NCBI GenBank assembly: GCA_003427395.1
Contig: BFEA01000291.1
Coordinates: forward strand, 650,201 to 678,035
Source: Chara braunii
Taxonomy: Eukaryota; Streptophyta; Charophyceae; Charales; Characeae
Length of the DNA: 27,835 bases
Reading direction: 5' to 3'
A model generated the notes under the pieces. That model ran no database searches. It was not told where the DNA came from and saw only the letters and a list, made by a program, of their open reading frames with translations. Position numbers and translations under genes: made by a program. This document shows, piece after piece, positions 17,008 to 27,105 of this stretch (position 1 is its first letter; each line of letters starts with the position of its first letter).

Positions 17008-17012
17008 GCAGA
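17008..17012 (+). repeat. Left target-site duplication (gcaga)
   Basis: Five bases directly before the left LTR, identical to 25973-25977 directly after the right LTR. A 5-bp duplication is the normal signature of Ty3/gypsy integrase. Confidence 0.92.
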
Positions 17013-18187
17013 TGTTACATACTGCAACTTCACACGGACCCTTGCAGGCCCGACACTACTGGATGGGGGGTACCTAGGCCGGCCCAACCAAGGCCAGACC
17101 TTTTTTTCTCTCGGTAGGCCCTTGAGGCCACCGGTTGGCGCCTGCAGCAGACCAGGGTCTGCCCAAACGATATTACCGTTTGGGCCTGGCAGAGCCCTTG
17201 AGGCTGCCGCCCACCGGTCTGATCTGAACCATCATTGTCGACGATTCAGATCACGGCGCAAGAAGGCAGCATAGAGGTCGACCGGCTGCCGAACGGTAAT
17301 TAAGCCGGTCCAGCGGCCATTCCAGCAGGTTGGAGAGGCACTACGGCAGGAGGCACCAAGCTGCGCTATTCTTGGTTCAGCGCAGCGGTTGGAGCTGCAG
17401 CGCTAAGTTTAGCGCACTGCAGCAGAGGGACGCGAGGAGGGAGACTTACCTGGAGTACCGCGAGCGCCATAGCTCCCAGCGGCGCAGCCCAGCTCCCGCA
17501 TCTTGCAGACGCAGGTTAGGCCTGAGGCTACTCGCCATCTCCCCCGACTCTCTGCCTCCCCTCTCAGTCTTCTTCTTCTTCTTCTTCTTCTTCTTCTTCT
17601 TCTTCTTCTTCTTCTTCGGACTTCTTCCTCTTCTTCTTCTTCAGACTCCCTCTTCTTCTTCTTCTTCAGACTGGAGACTATTGATACGAGTTGGACAGAG
17701 ATCAGTGATAGGACTTCGGTGGAAGGAGGATGTGGTACTTACCGGATTCGAGACATTGGAGATGGTTGGGATTCATACCTGGCGGCATCACAGATCGGAC
17801 ATCGGTTACATTAGGATTCTGTACCTCCGACATTGGTGACTTATGTCCCCGACATTCTGATTTTGTTCGATGACATTTTGAGCTACCATATCGGTGACCT
17901 TCTGGATTCTATCTCAGTGACATATGGCGCTGCCCCCTATCTCCCACCTCCATCGTCTCTCTTCCCACCATTCATCTGTGTATGATTGTACGGGGCCTGA
18001 AGCATCGTCTATGAATGGCTTCAGACCCCACCATCTCAGGATTGCTTGTGTGTTGAGCGAGGATTGGGTGAGTTCAGTCTATGTGAGTCGGTCCATTTCT
18101 CAGACTTCCGCTGTATACATGCTCATCCTATATTGGTTGATCTTTGGTTCTGCCCATACTTGGTGAAGTATTCACCAGTATGCAACA
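17013..18187 (+). repeat. 5' LTR
   Basis: 1175 bp, beginning TGTTACAT and ending ATGCAACA, so the ends form an imperfect inverted repeat with TG..CA termini. The LTR carries promoter and polyadenylation signals for the element RNA. Near its start are three hairpins (17161-17185, about 17217-17252, 17394-17423). A (CTT)n tract follows at 17568-17617. A TATA-like 'ctatattgg' is at 18128, but I cannot place the transcription start. Compared with the 3' LTR it lacks a 15-bp segment and has a longer CTT tract. Confidence 0.95.
17161..17423 (+). promoter_or_regulatory. Hairpin cluster in LTR (U3-like region)
   Basis: Three inverted repeats: gcccaaacg-atattac-cgtttgggc; gatctgaa (about 17220) with ttcagatc (about 17244); and gctgca-gcgctaa-gt-ttagcgc-ac-tgcagc (17394-17423). 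The 3' LTR keeps all three with single changes. They may be binding sites or RNA folds; function is inferred. Confidence 0.6.
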
Positions 18188-18190
18188 GTT

Positions 18191-18207
18191 TGGTATCGGA
18201 GCAGACC
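18191..18207 (+). promoter_or_regulatory. Primer binding site (tRNA-iMet type)
   Basis: tggtatcggagcagacc begins 3 nt after the LTR. The first 12 bases match the complement of the 3' end of plant initiator-Met tRNA (TGGTATCAGAGC) at 11 positions; later bases diverge. This primes minus-strand cDNA synthesis. Confidence 0.88.
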
Positions 18208-19018
18208 AATTAAGTGGATCTGCTGACAGGGTAATTCTGATTAGGGAATCGATTGCTTAATTAGCATTGTCTGTTTCCAAATTAGTTCTGCATTGCTATC
18301 GAAGATTCAAGTTGCAAAATTCTATTTTTTCGGTATTCTATGTTAATTCGATATTGAATTAGGTTGGCGATAGTTTTCGTTTTCCGCATGGGGGGAAGAT
18401 TCGCGTTTTCTGGAACCATAAACCGGAAATTCCGCGAAATCGCAGAAAATTAGGGTTGAGGTCCGAAATTTTCGCGAATTTTTTTCTTTTCCCTAATTGG
18501 TGAATTTCCAAATGCGGACTTCGGCCTTCTGAAAATCGAACTATTTTAGGTTGAAATTCCCGAAATTTCACGTTGTTTTTGAAATTCGAGTGAACTTTTT
18601 TCTTTTCCTAATTGTCCGAATTTTTTTTTCGTTTGGGAGACTGTTTGGAATCGTTTGCCTCAGAACTGCAACTTCCGGAAAGTTCACTAACAACGGTGAA
18701 CTCCCGGACATAGGTGATCTCAACGGACACCTAACCTACGGACAATTTAAAATTCGTTATTGATAATTATTAACTTTTATTGAGTGATGATTAATTATTA
18801 TTCATTATTCCTTATTATTTATGTATCATTTTCGTAATTAAATTGTTCGGGGGGAAAATATCATTTTTTTTTTCCTCCTTTGATTAGGAGTCCAGTCCAC
18901 ATTGGGACAGGGGACTGTATGTTGATTGATTGATCTGTTCTACCCTTGTTCCACCCTCCCTGCCCTCCCCGTGTCTGTGGCCACCAAGATCTCCAAAGTA
19001 CCACATCAGCCCCTGCTG
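18208..19018 (+). other. Retrotransposon leader, non-coding
   Basis: About 0.8 kb of AT-rich sequence between PBS and gag. No conserved frame. It repeats 'gaaatt'/'ttcgcgaa'-type words (18400-18600) and ends in a T-run and TCCTCC (about 18866-18878). Packaging and gag translation signals are expected here, but none can be identified. Confidence 0.6.
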
Positions 19019-19892
19019 ATGTCGACGGAACAGGACACTGGGGCACTGCCACGACGCAGTGCCAGGATCGCAGTTTGTAGCCACACTGTGATACCTCCAC
19101 GGCCTAAGTATCAGCAACAACGACGCAGCAGGCGAACGGCTCCAGCGGCATCCAGTACCAATGCAGCAGCTGCAGTACTGGTCCACACACAGGGGTCCTT
19201 CCCGCCTGTCCGGTCCAAGGGGACCACGAGACTTTGGCAGCTTACCTTTAGCGGGTGCAGTATTTACTGATGCCGTCGCCACAGCAAAGGCACAGCAAGA
19301 GGCAGAAGAAGCAGAACGTCAGCGGCTTGCCCAAGAGGCGGCAGCTTAAGCTCAGCGGACTGCTGAGGCTGACGCAACGGCTCGAGACAAGCGGAACGCC
19401 GCCAGCACGGAGTCCCTGATTCAGAATGAGAGTCAGTGGACAGCTCTACTCCAAGGCATGATCTTTGTGCCTACGGACGAGCAGGCGGATCCGACACCGG
19501 CGGAGGCGGAAAGGAGTAACCTGGCTAACTTAATGTTGTGTATGATGAGGGCGGTAATGTGGAATAACACGGTGCAGATTGCGCACACGCACACTGGACG
19601 GCAGCTGAGGCAGACTCAGCAGAAAGAGTCTTCAACCTTAACAGCCGCTATCCGCGCAGCAACACAACATCAGCAACAACAGCAACAACTGTTGGCATCC
19701 ACTATCACACGCGTCAACAGCATCGAGGCTAAGCCCTCAGCAGCGCCAGGCTGCATGACGGACATAGCGAAGCAGCTTGGGGATCGCATCGACCATGTCG
19801 TCACCATCATCGGCAACCTGGGTGACTTCACCAGTCCGGCCACAATCAGCAGCATGGTTGCCGCCATCAAGATGGACATCACCAAACTGTAG
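19019..19892 (+). pseudogene. gag: gag, N-terminal region with coiled coil
   Basis: The likely start is the ATG at 19019 (MSTEQDTGALPRRSARI), followed by an Arg/Ala-rich stretch. This frame ends near 19270 and the sense continues in another frame, so an indel lies near 19200-19250. The second frame has a charged coiled-coil-like helix (AKAQQEAEEAERQRLAQEAA), a TAA stop at 19347-19349, then a mixed helical region (19350-19892) with a Gln-rich patch (HQQQQQQ) and a TAG at 19890-19892. Gag forms the particle shell. The N-terminus of gag is poorly conserved, so assignment rests on position and continuity with the capsid part. Confidence 0.7.
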
Positions 19893-20266
19893 TCACGACC
19901 GGAAGCCGCCTCGAAAGCATACAAGATGCCACACTTCAACATCGGGAAGTTTGATGATTACAACAAAACAGACGCTTTGGCATGGTGGCAAGCCTTCATC
20001 ACCGAAGCAGCCTGCCACCACGTGCCAGATCACCTGATGAAGACAACACTTTACCTCCAACTCATTGGAGTCCAACTCATTGGAGGAGCACAGACATTCA
20101 TGAACCACATGGCGGCCAATCTGGGAACAACCATCGCCGACCTGCACACACACATCACGTGGGAGCAGCTCGAGCAAATGTGGCACACTCGATTCATGGT
20201 CCGAAAGTAGTTAAGGCGGCCATGAACGAGGTCTACTCCAGCTCAGAAGGGAACACGTCAACATGA
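19893..20266 (+). pseudogene. gag: gag, capsid-like (retrotransposon gag) domain
   Basis: Same frame as the preceding segment. It has the characteristic start of a Ty3-type gag core: PHFNIGKFDDYNKTDALAWW then FITEAACHHVPDHLMKTTLY, and later EQLEQMWHTRF. This is the PF03732-like pattern of aromatic and helical residues. A short internal repeat (two copies of 'ccaactcattggagt'-like sequence at about 20058-20085) adds a few residues. The frame ends with TAG at 20208-20210. The sense moves to the +2-type frame (KAAMNEVYSSSEG), which then meets a TGA at 20264-20266. Confidence 0.8.
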
Positions 20267-20800
20267 GACTGGACGATCAAGTGGCAGAAGATAATAACCA
20301 CTCCTGGTTTCGGCTTAAGTTTCCCAAACCTGCGATCCGAGTTCTTCTCGCGATCGTGCGCAGGACTGTGGTTGGCACTCGGCAACGAGTACGACTATGC
20401 CTCATTTCAGGCCATCCTTGACCGTGCTAACCTGGTCATCCAAACGAATGACAAGGCCGCCAACGAAAGGCAGTCCCAACCGCAATATGTGGCTAAGCAA
20501 GGCTACCAAAGGCCGACGCATAACAATGCGGTGATCGCTGATGGATCACCTGATCTCCATGCTGCAGCACCCTCCTCGAGTGATGGAGGAGTTGTTGCAG
20601 CGCTCCTGCCGAAGCGTCCTAAAAGGGTTCGAAAGAACAAGGTGACACAAGGGACGACAGCGACGGAGAATGGGCAACAATCATGGACGACATACAACAT
20701 CACCAAGGAAGTATTCGAACTTCGACAACGGTATGGGTATTGTTTTTGGTGAAACAGTGGCAACCACACTACGGCACAATGCCCGGACAAGGACAAAGCA
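20267..20800 (+). pseudogene. gag: gag C-terminus and nucleocapsid zinc knuckle (broken)
   Basis: The frame from 20267 carries the end of the capsid region (WQKIITTPGF, SEFFSRSCAG, LGNEYDYASFQAILDRANLV). A basic linker (LPKRPKRVRKNKV) follows, then a CCHC zinc knuckle at 20741-20782: Cys at 20741, His at 20765, Cys at 20780 with the expected C-x2-C-x4-H-x4-C spacing. The codon for the second Cys is a TGA (20750-20752), so translation would end inside the knuckle. The knuckle binds and packages element RNA. Confidence 0.82.
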
Positions 20801-20886
20801 AAGGTACCCCGTCCAGCTAACTTGGGAAACTGAGTTGCGCACGGAGAGGGGCGACGCCTCTCCACATTCCGCCTGAACCGGCTGCC

Positions 20887-21663
20887 TTGCTAACAACCGA
20901 TATCACTGTCGGGGAGCATGCGTTAGTCGCTGATTCTCGTGACACATACGAGGATTATGCCGCCCAGCTGGTGCCACCATTGGACCAGCCTAGCCACGTG
21001 CACTTAGATAGGGTATGCGCAACTTGTACACCGTCGGCAAGAGAACCGGTTAGTTCGCCACTTATTTCCAAGGACTCAACGCCGTGGTCAAGACTTGAGG
21101 ACCTCGACCCGCTCACGAGAGAGGACTTCTCTTGGATGTCTCTACCCTCGACCGGATCCTTGCCAAAGCTGCATTGTAATGCCTTGATGGCAAATCTACG
21201 CTCCTACTTGCACGCTGCAGTACCAGCTCCGTTGACGGACGACGGAGTAGCGGTTGTCGATCTCCGCTACGCCACCCAAAGGTACGTCGAGACCGACACT
21301 CCTTTGCTCTATTTCCGCATTCAAATCGGAAAGGCCACCTGCAGTGCCTTGATTGATTGCGGAGCGTCTCGCAACTTTATGAGCCAAGCCTTTATGGCCC
21401 ACACGGGCCTCGGCCCCCGCGTTCGAAGGAAGACGCAACCTACACAAGTCACACTTGCGGACGGCCGCACGCGAAAGTCAATTGACCGATGCGTTGACGA
21501 CGTTCCGGTGTACTTTGCGCCCCTTGCGTGCGAGCCGGTGTCTTTCGACATCCTCGACACCAAGTTCGACATGATTCTAGGCATGTCTGGTTGCGTAGCA
21601 CTGACCATCCGGTCAACTTTCATGACTGAACCGTTCACATCCATGATCGGAACGGAGTGTTAG
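20887..21663 (+). pseudogene. pol: Aspartic protease region of pol
   Basis: About 258 codons. The N-terminal 130 residues are a variable linker. The retropepsin-like domain starts near residue 140: LLYFRIQIGKATCSALIDCG with the catalytic Asp157 in the D-C-G-A version of D-S/T-G, then NFMSQAFMAHTGLG, TQVTLADGR, and the flap/second half FDMILGMSGCVA (ILGM matches the usual ILG[MI]). It cleaves gag-pol. The frame differs from gag upstream, and the reading leaves this frame near 21650, so the copy is defective or relies on frameshifting. Confidence 0.85.
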
Positions 21664-22471
21664 TCCCGTGTACGGTCGCGACTCCTCACACTTCGATTGC
21701 TTGTCACGTGGTTTCCGTCGCGAGGATTCGCAACGCCATAGCTCGGAATGACGTAGAGGAGATGGGCGTTGTTTTCCTACATGCCCTCCCCCGACGGACG
21801 GACCAGCCGCGTCGCCGCCGGACCCATGCATTACTCACCTCCTGGACGGATATGGAGACGTCTTTGAGGCTCCCACCGGAACGGTTTCAAATCGGCCCAT
21901 ACGTCATGGGATTACTCTCGAGGCTGGTGCCGTCCCTCCGAGTGGATGCATCTACCGCATGAGCGACGAGGAACTCGAGGTGCTTCGCGCACAACTTGAC
22001 GACCTCCTCGACAAAGGTTGAATTCGCCTAAGTTGTTCTCCATACGGTGCACCTGTTCTCTTCGTCCAGAAGAAGAACAAGGACCTATGTTTGTGCATCG
22101 ACTATGGAAAACTTAATGTACAAACCGTAAAGAACACCGGCCCTCTCCCTCGGATCGATGATCTCCTTGAGCGGTTGGGCGGCGCGACGTACTTCTCGAA
22201 GTTGGATTTGAAGTTGGGTTACCACCAGATCGAAATCCAGCCTCAAGACCGGTACAAGACCGCCTTCAAAACACGGTATGGGCATTTTGAGTGGGTCGTG
22301 ATGCCATTTGGACTCACCAATGCCCCGACAACCTTTCAAGCAGCCATGACAACGGAGTTTCGAGACTTGCTTGATCGTACCGTCCTCATCTACCTCGATG
22401 ATATCTTGGTCTATAGCCGGACGCTTGACGAGCACCTCGTACACCTTCGTGCAGTTTTGGATGGTTTGTGA
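21664..22471 (+). pseudogene. pol: Reverse transcriptase region of pol
   Basis: A linker (two frames, indel near 21785) leads to the RT in one frame from about 21790. YGDVFEAPTG is the usual pre-RT motif. A TGA at 22019-22021 sits where the G-W/x-I-R-x-S motif is expected. Then come [35 protein letters not shown] (motif A, catalytic Asp), [19 protein letters not shown] (motif B) and [12 protein letters not shown] (motif C, YLDD at 22391-22402). A TGA at 22469-22471 ends the frame before the connection. All three catalytic aspartates are present; the lesions are stops and the frame change. Confidence 0.93.
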
Positions 22472-23500
22472 GCAGCAAAGTACAAAGCAAACCGGGACAA
22501 GTGCGAATTTGCCAAACAAGAGCTTGAGTACTTAGGCCACTATGTGACGCCGAAAGGCATTCGTCCCTTAGCGGACAAGATCCAAGCCATCGTGGATTGG
22601 CTGGAACCCCGTTGCACTACGAACGTACGCTCTTTCACGGGTTTGGCTAGATACTATCAGCGCATCGTCGAGTCCTACTCCAAAGTGGCAACTCCTTTGT
22701 CGAGACTTCAGTCCTCGAAGGTACCATTCGAGTTCGACGATGCAGCTTGTGACGCGTTCAATACGTTGAAGGCAGCGATGCAAGACGCGCCGGCCCTCCG
22801 TATCTATGACCCCACCCTACCCACCCAAGTGACTACGGACGCTTCCGGATACGGTATTGGTGCAGTGTTAGAACAATGTCACCCGAATGGCTGGCACCCG
22901 GTCGAATACTTCTCCCAAAAGGTGCCTCTCGTCAACTCCCTCGATGACGCTAGGAAGAAAGAGTTACTCGCATTCGTCATCGTTCTCAAACGGTGGCGCC
23001 ACTTTCTTCTCGGTCATCGGCGTTTTAAATGGAACACGGACAGTAATCCGTTGACCTACTACAAAACGCAAGATACGGTCACTAGCACGATCGGTCGATG
23101 GATGTATTACATCGACCAGTTTGACTTTGACCCATGCCACATCCCCGGTCCCGCCAACCGAGCAGCAGACGCCCTCTCACAACGGCCCGATTTCTGTGCC
23201 CTAGTGACTACGACGTTCCAGCTCGACGACGATCTGCAGCAGCACTTCGTCAACGGCTACAAGTCCGACCCGACATACTCCACGATCTACGCGGAGCTTT
23301 CATTGGATCACCCGCCAGCTGGTCACTATTGTAGCTCCGACGGGTTCCTACTCCTTCACACGAGAGGAAAGGACTTGCTAGTGGTGCCCCAAAATCGCAT
23401 CTTACGGACTCGCCTCCTTGGCGAATTCCACGACGCACGACTTTCGGCACACCTTGGCGTGACCGACACATTGGCCTGCCTCCGCCAGCGTTTTCACTGA
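22472..23500 (+). pseudogene. pol: RT thumb/connection, RNase H and integrase zinc-finger start
   Basis: Continues the RT frame after the TGA. KANRDKCEF, LEYLGHYVTPKGI and SFTGLARYYQRI are the standard Ty3/gypsy RT thumb. RNase H follows: TTDASGYGIGAVLEQ (Asp at 22838), KKELLAFVIVLKRWRHFLLG (Glu), NTDSNPLTYYKT (Asp), and ANRAADALSQRPD (Asp). All four acidic active-site residues are kept. RNase H removes the RNA strand during cDNA synthesis. The last 60 residues enter the integrase HHCC finger (EFHDARLSAHLGV), and the frame stops with TGA at 23498-23500. Confidence 0.92.
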
Positions 23501-24458
23501 CCCGACGTTCTTCACGACGTCACAAGGTACATTGAGTCATGCACAGTTTGACATTGTAACAAAGCTAGATCTCAGGTCCCTTATGGCGAACTGAAACCGA
23601 TGTCAATCTCTCAGGCACCTCGCCTCTCCATTGCTATGTATGTTACATGCCCGTTTCCCCACGATAGCCTCGGTCATGACGACATCCATCCTCACGGTCG
23701 TTGACCGTTTGAGCAAGTACGCTCGTTTTTTTCCATGCAAGTACCGTGCTACAGCCCCCGAGCTCGCACGACTCTTACACACCGGCTGGATTACCTGCCA
23801 CGGTGTTCCGGAAGACATTGTGAGCGACAAAGACACTCGCTTCATGTCAGCCTTTTGGACTTCCCTCATGACGGAGTCCGGTTCGACTATGAAGCCGAGT
23901 TCCGCACGGCACCCGCAGACGGATAGGCAATCGGAAAGAGCGCATCAGACCGCTTAAATGATGTTACGTACACTCATCCGTCCCGACCAGAAAGATTGGG
24001 TTGACTGGCTTTCCGACATCGAGTTCGCCTATAACACTTCGGTGCACCCGGCGATCTGCATCACTCCATTCAAGTTGCATTACGGTAGAGAGAAAGCCCG
24101 AGTCTTTGTCGATCTTCTGCTACCACGGGCCGCCGACATCGACGTCGTTTGCTCTCCCGCTTCCGTTCGGAAGTACGGGGACTTGCTGATCAAAGCCCGC
24201 TCGAACATGCAAAAGGCTCAAATCCGCATGCAGCAGCAAGCTAACCGACGCCGACTCCCATGTCCTTTCCGCGAGGGAGACCTTGTTTGGGTCCTCGCTG
24301 AGGAATTCGCGCTGGAGCAAGACGTCTCGCGCAAGCTCCTCCCGAAATGGTTTGGACCATGGAAGGTAATTTCTGCAGCAGGCGACGACCCTCCTGACCC
24401 TTCCTTTGTGATTGCCATCCCACCACACCTCAGAGTGCACCAGTTTTCCATGCGTTGA
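23501..24458 (+). pseudogene. pol: Integrase (DDE) region of pol
   Basis: The frame after the TGA at 23500 carries the Cys half of the HHCC finger (YIESCTV), with a TGA (23549-23551) at the second Cys. Then YGELKPMSI and AMYVTCPFP: the first catalytic Asp of DDE, expected just before VT in this motif, reads Tyr. An indel near 23680 shifts the frame. ILTVVDRLSKYARFF, EDIVSDKDTRFMSAFW (second Asp kept) and HPQTDRQSERAHQ (Glu kept) follow. A TAA at 23955-23957 interrupts, then IEFAYNTSVHPAI and CPFREGDLVWV (GPY/F-like C-terminal part; KWFGPWKV at about 24346). The frame is lost at about 24440. Confidence 0.92.
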
Positions 24459-24772
24459 AGCTGGCCGTGTATACGCCACCTTCCGAGGATGAGTTTCCGG
24501 GCGGACGATCACAGGATCCGCCCTCTATGGACGGACATCAGGAAGTTGACCGTGTCATCACGCATCGCAAGTATGGCAACAAGCCAATGCAATACCAAGT
24601 CACATTCAAGCAATGTGCCCCTGAGGACACGCGCTGGATCTCCTGTGCAGATTTACAGGCATCTGCACCACTCATCTTCTCCGACAACGAGAACCGGCGA
24701 CTTGCCAAGGACAAAGTTCGTTCCACCCGACCCACCCAGGTATCGGACAGACAACTTCGCCCTCGCAGGTAG
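24441..24772 (+). pseudogene. pol: Chromodomain-like C-terminal tail of integrase
   Basis: The sense moves to a new frame around 24440 (KLAVYTPPSEDEFPG) and holds a chromodomain-type sequence: QEVDRVITHRKYGNKPMQYQ then VTFKQCAPEDTRWIS. The order of beta strands, the glycine-type turn, the D-x-x-W core and the following helix (ADLQASAPLIF) match the domain that targets chromoviruses to chromatin. One aromatic cage residue is plainly visible (the W); the others are less canonical. The frame ends with TAG at 24770-24772, 11 bp before the polypurine tract. Confidence 0.8.
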
Positions 24773-24783
24773 CTCGGTCTTTT

Positions 24784-24794
24784 AAGGGGGGGAG
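24784..24794 (+). promoter_or_regulatory. Polypurine tract (plus-strand primer)
   Basis: aagggggggag, two bases before the 3' LTR. RNase H spares this tract, which primes plus-strand DNA. Confidence 0.9.
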
Positions 24795-24796
24795 TG

Positions 24797-25972
24797 TGTT
24801 ACATACCGCGACTTCACACGGGCCCTTGCAGGCCCGACACTACCGGATGGGGGGTACCTAGGCCGGCCTAACCAAGGCTGGACCTTTTTTTCTTTCGGTA
24901 GGCCCTTGAGGCCACCGGTTGGCGCCTGCAGCAGACCAGGGTTGGCCCAAACGATATTACTGTTTGGGCCTGGCGGCGCCCTTGAGGCTGCCGCCCGCCG
25001 GTCTGATGTGAACCATCATTGTGGACGATTCAGATCACGGCGCAGGAAAACAGCATAGAGGCCGATCGGCCGCCGAACGGTACTTAGGCCGGTCCAGCAG
25101 CCATTCCAGCAGGTTGGAGAGGCAGTACGGCAGGAGGCACCAAGCTGCGCTATTCTTGGTTCAGCGGAGCGGTTGGAGCTGCAGCGCTAAGTTTAGCGCA
25201 CTGGAGCAGAGGGACGGGAGGAGGGAGACTTACCTGGAGTACCGCGAGCGCCATAGCTCCCAGCGGCGCGGCCAAGCTCCCGCATCTGCCAAGGCGCCAT
25301 CTTGCAGACGCAGGTTAGGCCTGAGGCTACTCGCCATCTCCCCCGACTCTCTGCCTCCCCTCTCAGTCTTCTTCTTCTTCTTCTTCTTCTTCTTCTTCTT
25401 CTTCTTCTTTTGACTTCTTCCTCTTCCTCTTCTTCAGACTCCCTCTTCTTCTTCTTCTTCAGACTGGAGACTATTGATACGAGTTGGACAGAGATCAGTG
25501 ATTGGACTTCGGTGGTCGGAGGATGTGATACTTACCGGATTCGAGACATTGGATATGGTTGGGATTGATACCTGGCGGCATCACAGATCGGACCGGTTAC
25601 ATTAGGATTCTGTACGTCCGACATTGGTGACTTATGTCCCCGACATTCTGATTTTGTTCGATGACATTTTGAGCTACCATATCGGTGACCTTTTGGATTC
25701 TATCTCGGTGACATCTGGCGCTGCCGCCTATCTCCCACCTCCATCGTCTCTCCTCCCACCATTCATCTGTGTATGATTGTACGGGGCCTGAAGCATCATC
25801 TATGAATGGCTTCAGAACCCACCATCTCACGATTGCTTGTGTGTTGAGTGAGGATTGGGTGAGTTCAGTCTATGCGAGTCAGTCCATTTCTCAGACTTCC
25901 GCTGTATACATGCTCATCCTATATTGGTTGATCTTTGGTTCTGTCCATTTTTGTATTCACCAGTATGCAACA
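24797..25972 (+). repeat. 3' LTR
   Basis: 1176 bp, the same ends as the 5' LTR (TGTTACAT ... ATGCAACA). It holds a 15-bp segment (25288-25302, gccaaggcgccatct) absent from the 5' LTR, where a CATCT direct repeat flanks the difference. The CTT tract is shorter (about 25366-25409). Scattered substitutions against the 5' LTR are mainly transitions. Confidence 0.95.
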
Positions 25973-25977
25973 GCAGA
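25973..25977 (+). repeat. Right target-site duplication (gcaga)
   Basis: Identical to 17008-17012. Together they show that the element is one insertion that has not recombined with another copy at its ends. Confidence 0.92.
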
Positions 25978-26200
25978 GCACCCAGAACGGTGAAACAGCG
26001 CTCAGAACTCTTAAAAACGAAGCAGCAGCAGAACCCCCAACATCGAAGCAGCAAACAGGCCAGAGCAGAGAAAAAGACTCAGCACAAGAGAAAGGAAGAG
26101 GAGAGTGAGATAGGTAGAAGACTAAATGAAAAGAGAAGAAAGAAAGGACGGAACGTGGTGAATCAATTATCCCCCCAATCCTTCCAATCTCACGCGCCAT

Positions 26201-26247
<47 letters not shown>

Positions 26248-26740
26248 GATGATGATGATAAGTAGGGTTGTCACTAACAATGTTTATGATGACAAGGAAA
26301 ATGCTGATGAAGATGAAGATGAGCCCTGTTGACCATCACCAATGATCAAAAGGAGAAGACCACGCTGGCGAGCCGAAGAAGAAAGTCCCCAAGTCGAAGC
26401 AGCTTCCTCTTGCAGAGACTGTTGCAACGCTCGAAGAGTCCGCACTCAATATCTTCTGTTGATCCTCCTCCCACTCCCCGTGATAACACTCTTCTCTTCT
26501 CCCCTTGCGGCAAGTCGACCTCCCTCGACTGTAACCCACAAGTAAAAGAACGAGAGTGATTCGTCAAGGAGCTTTGTTTTCAAAAGAAAGCAAGCTCCCC
26601 TCCATTCGACATGGTAGCCTGTAGCATCCCCCGAATGGAGCGCGAAGCAGCGAGATGGCACAATGTGCTTTCAAAGGACAGGAGGTATCAAGTGACGTTA
26701 TTATTCCACGTTCTTGCCATGTAATCCCCCCAAAGAAATC
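25978..26740. other. Intergenic with (GAT)n microsatellite, no supported gene
   Basis: A purine-rich stretch (25990-26160) is followed by (GAT)n at 26201-26260, decaying to 26325. The open frame over it gives Lys/Arg then poly-Asp and starts inside the LTR, so it is not credible. A perfect 9-bp inverted repeat, ctccattcg (26600-26608) with cgaatggag (26632-26640), lies further on. Confidence 0.5.
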
Positions 26741-27105
26741 TTCGCAACTAGCCAACACCCGCCCCAGCTTCAGAAGATGATGACGCCAAGTCAACACTTA
26801 TGTGGCGGCATGGCCAGTCAGCAAGTGACTGCCATGTCCGCTCACCAGCCAGCAGCGCCCACATGCATGCCCAGTAGCGCTCGCCCGACCACCTGCAGCA
26901 TCTGCAGACTTTGCTAGAAGCCTCCGCCCACGCTGCCAACAGCACACGCTTGCCCCACCATGCGCGCCCACCCGCTCTGCCAGCTGCTGCGCACGCCCTC
27001 ACGCCTCGCCAACGCACCCACCAGCAGCGTCCACGCGTCCCCCCGGAAGCGCACACTCATACCAGCAGCCACGCCCGCATTCGCAGCGCCCCCATCTCCC
27101 GTGCC
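26741..27105 (+). other. GC- and CCN-rich stretch, possible 5' leader
   Basis: C-rich sequence with many gccc/cgcc and cagc words and few stops in several frames. It leads into the candidate first exon at 27106. No TATA box or defined promoter seen. Confidence 0.35.

Larger units (their letters stand above)
17013..25972 (+). mobile_element. Full-length Ty3/gypsy chromovirus LTR retrotransposon, coding region decayed
   Basis: About 8.96 kb: 5' LTR, PBS, AT-rich leader, gag, protease, reverse transcriptase, RNase H, integrase, chromodomain-like tail, polypurine tract, 3' LTR, with matching 5-bp target duplications. The order PR-RT-RH-IN with a C-terminal chromodomain defines the chromovirus branch of Ty3/gypsy. 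Such elements copy through an RNA intermediate in virus-like particles and integrate as cDNA. Stops (for example 20750, 22019, 22469, 23498, 23549, 23955) and frame changes (near 19200, 20210, 21650, 21785, 23680, 24440) make it non-autonomous. The two LTRs differ at roughly 35 of the first ~500 aligned bases by eye, mostly transitions, so the insertion is not recent. Confidence 0.95.

Noticed and set aside
17161-17185. Hairpin with loop atattac, like the nick site of geminivirus-type replicons (TAATATTAC)
   Set aside because: The loop lacks the first two bases, one arm has changed in the other LTR, no Rep gene is present, and it lies in an LTR.
20741-23551. TGA read as cysteine (altered genetic code)
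   Set aside because: TGA also stands at Trp and Arg positions, TAA/TAG stops occur too, and there are frameshifts, so ordinary decay explains it.
25855-26265. Lys/Arg-rich frame ending in poly-Asp
   Set aside because: It begins inside the LTR and ends in (GAT)n; no independent support.
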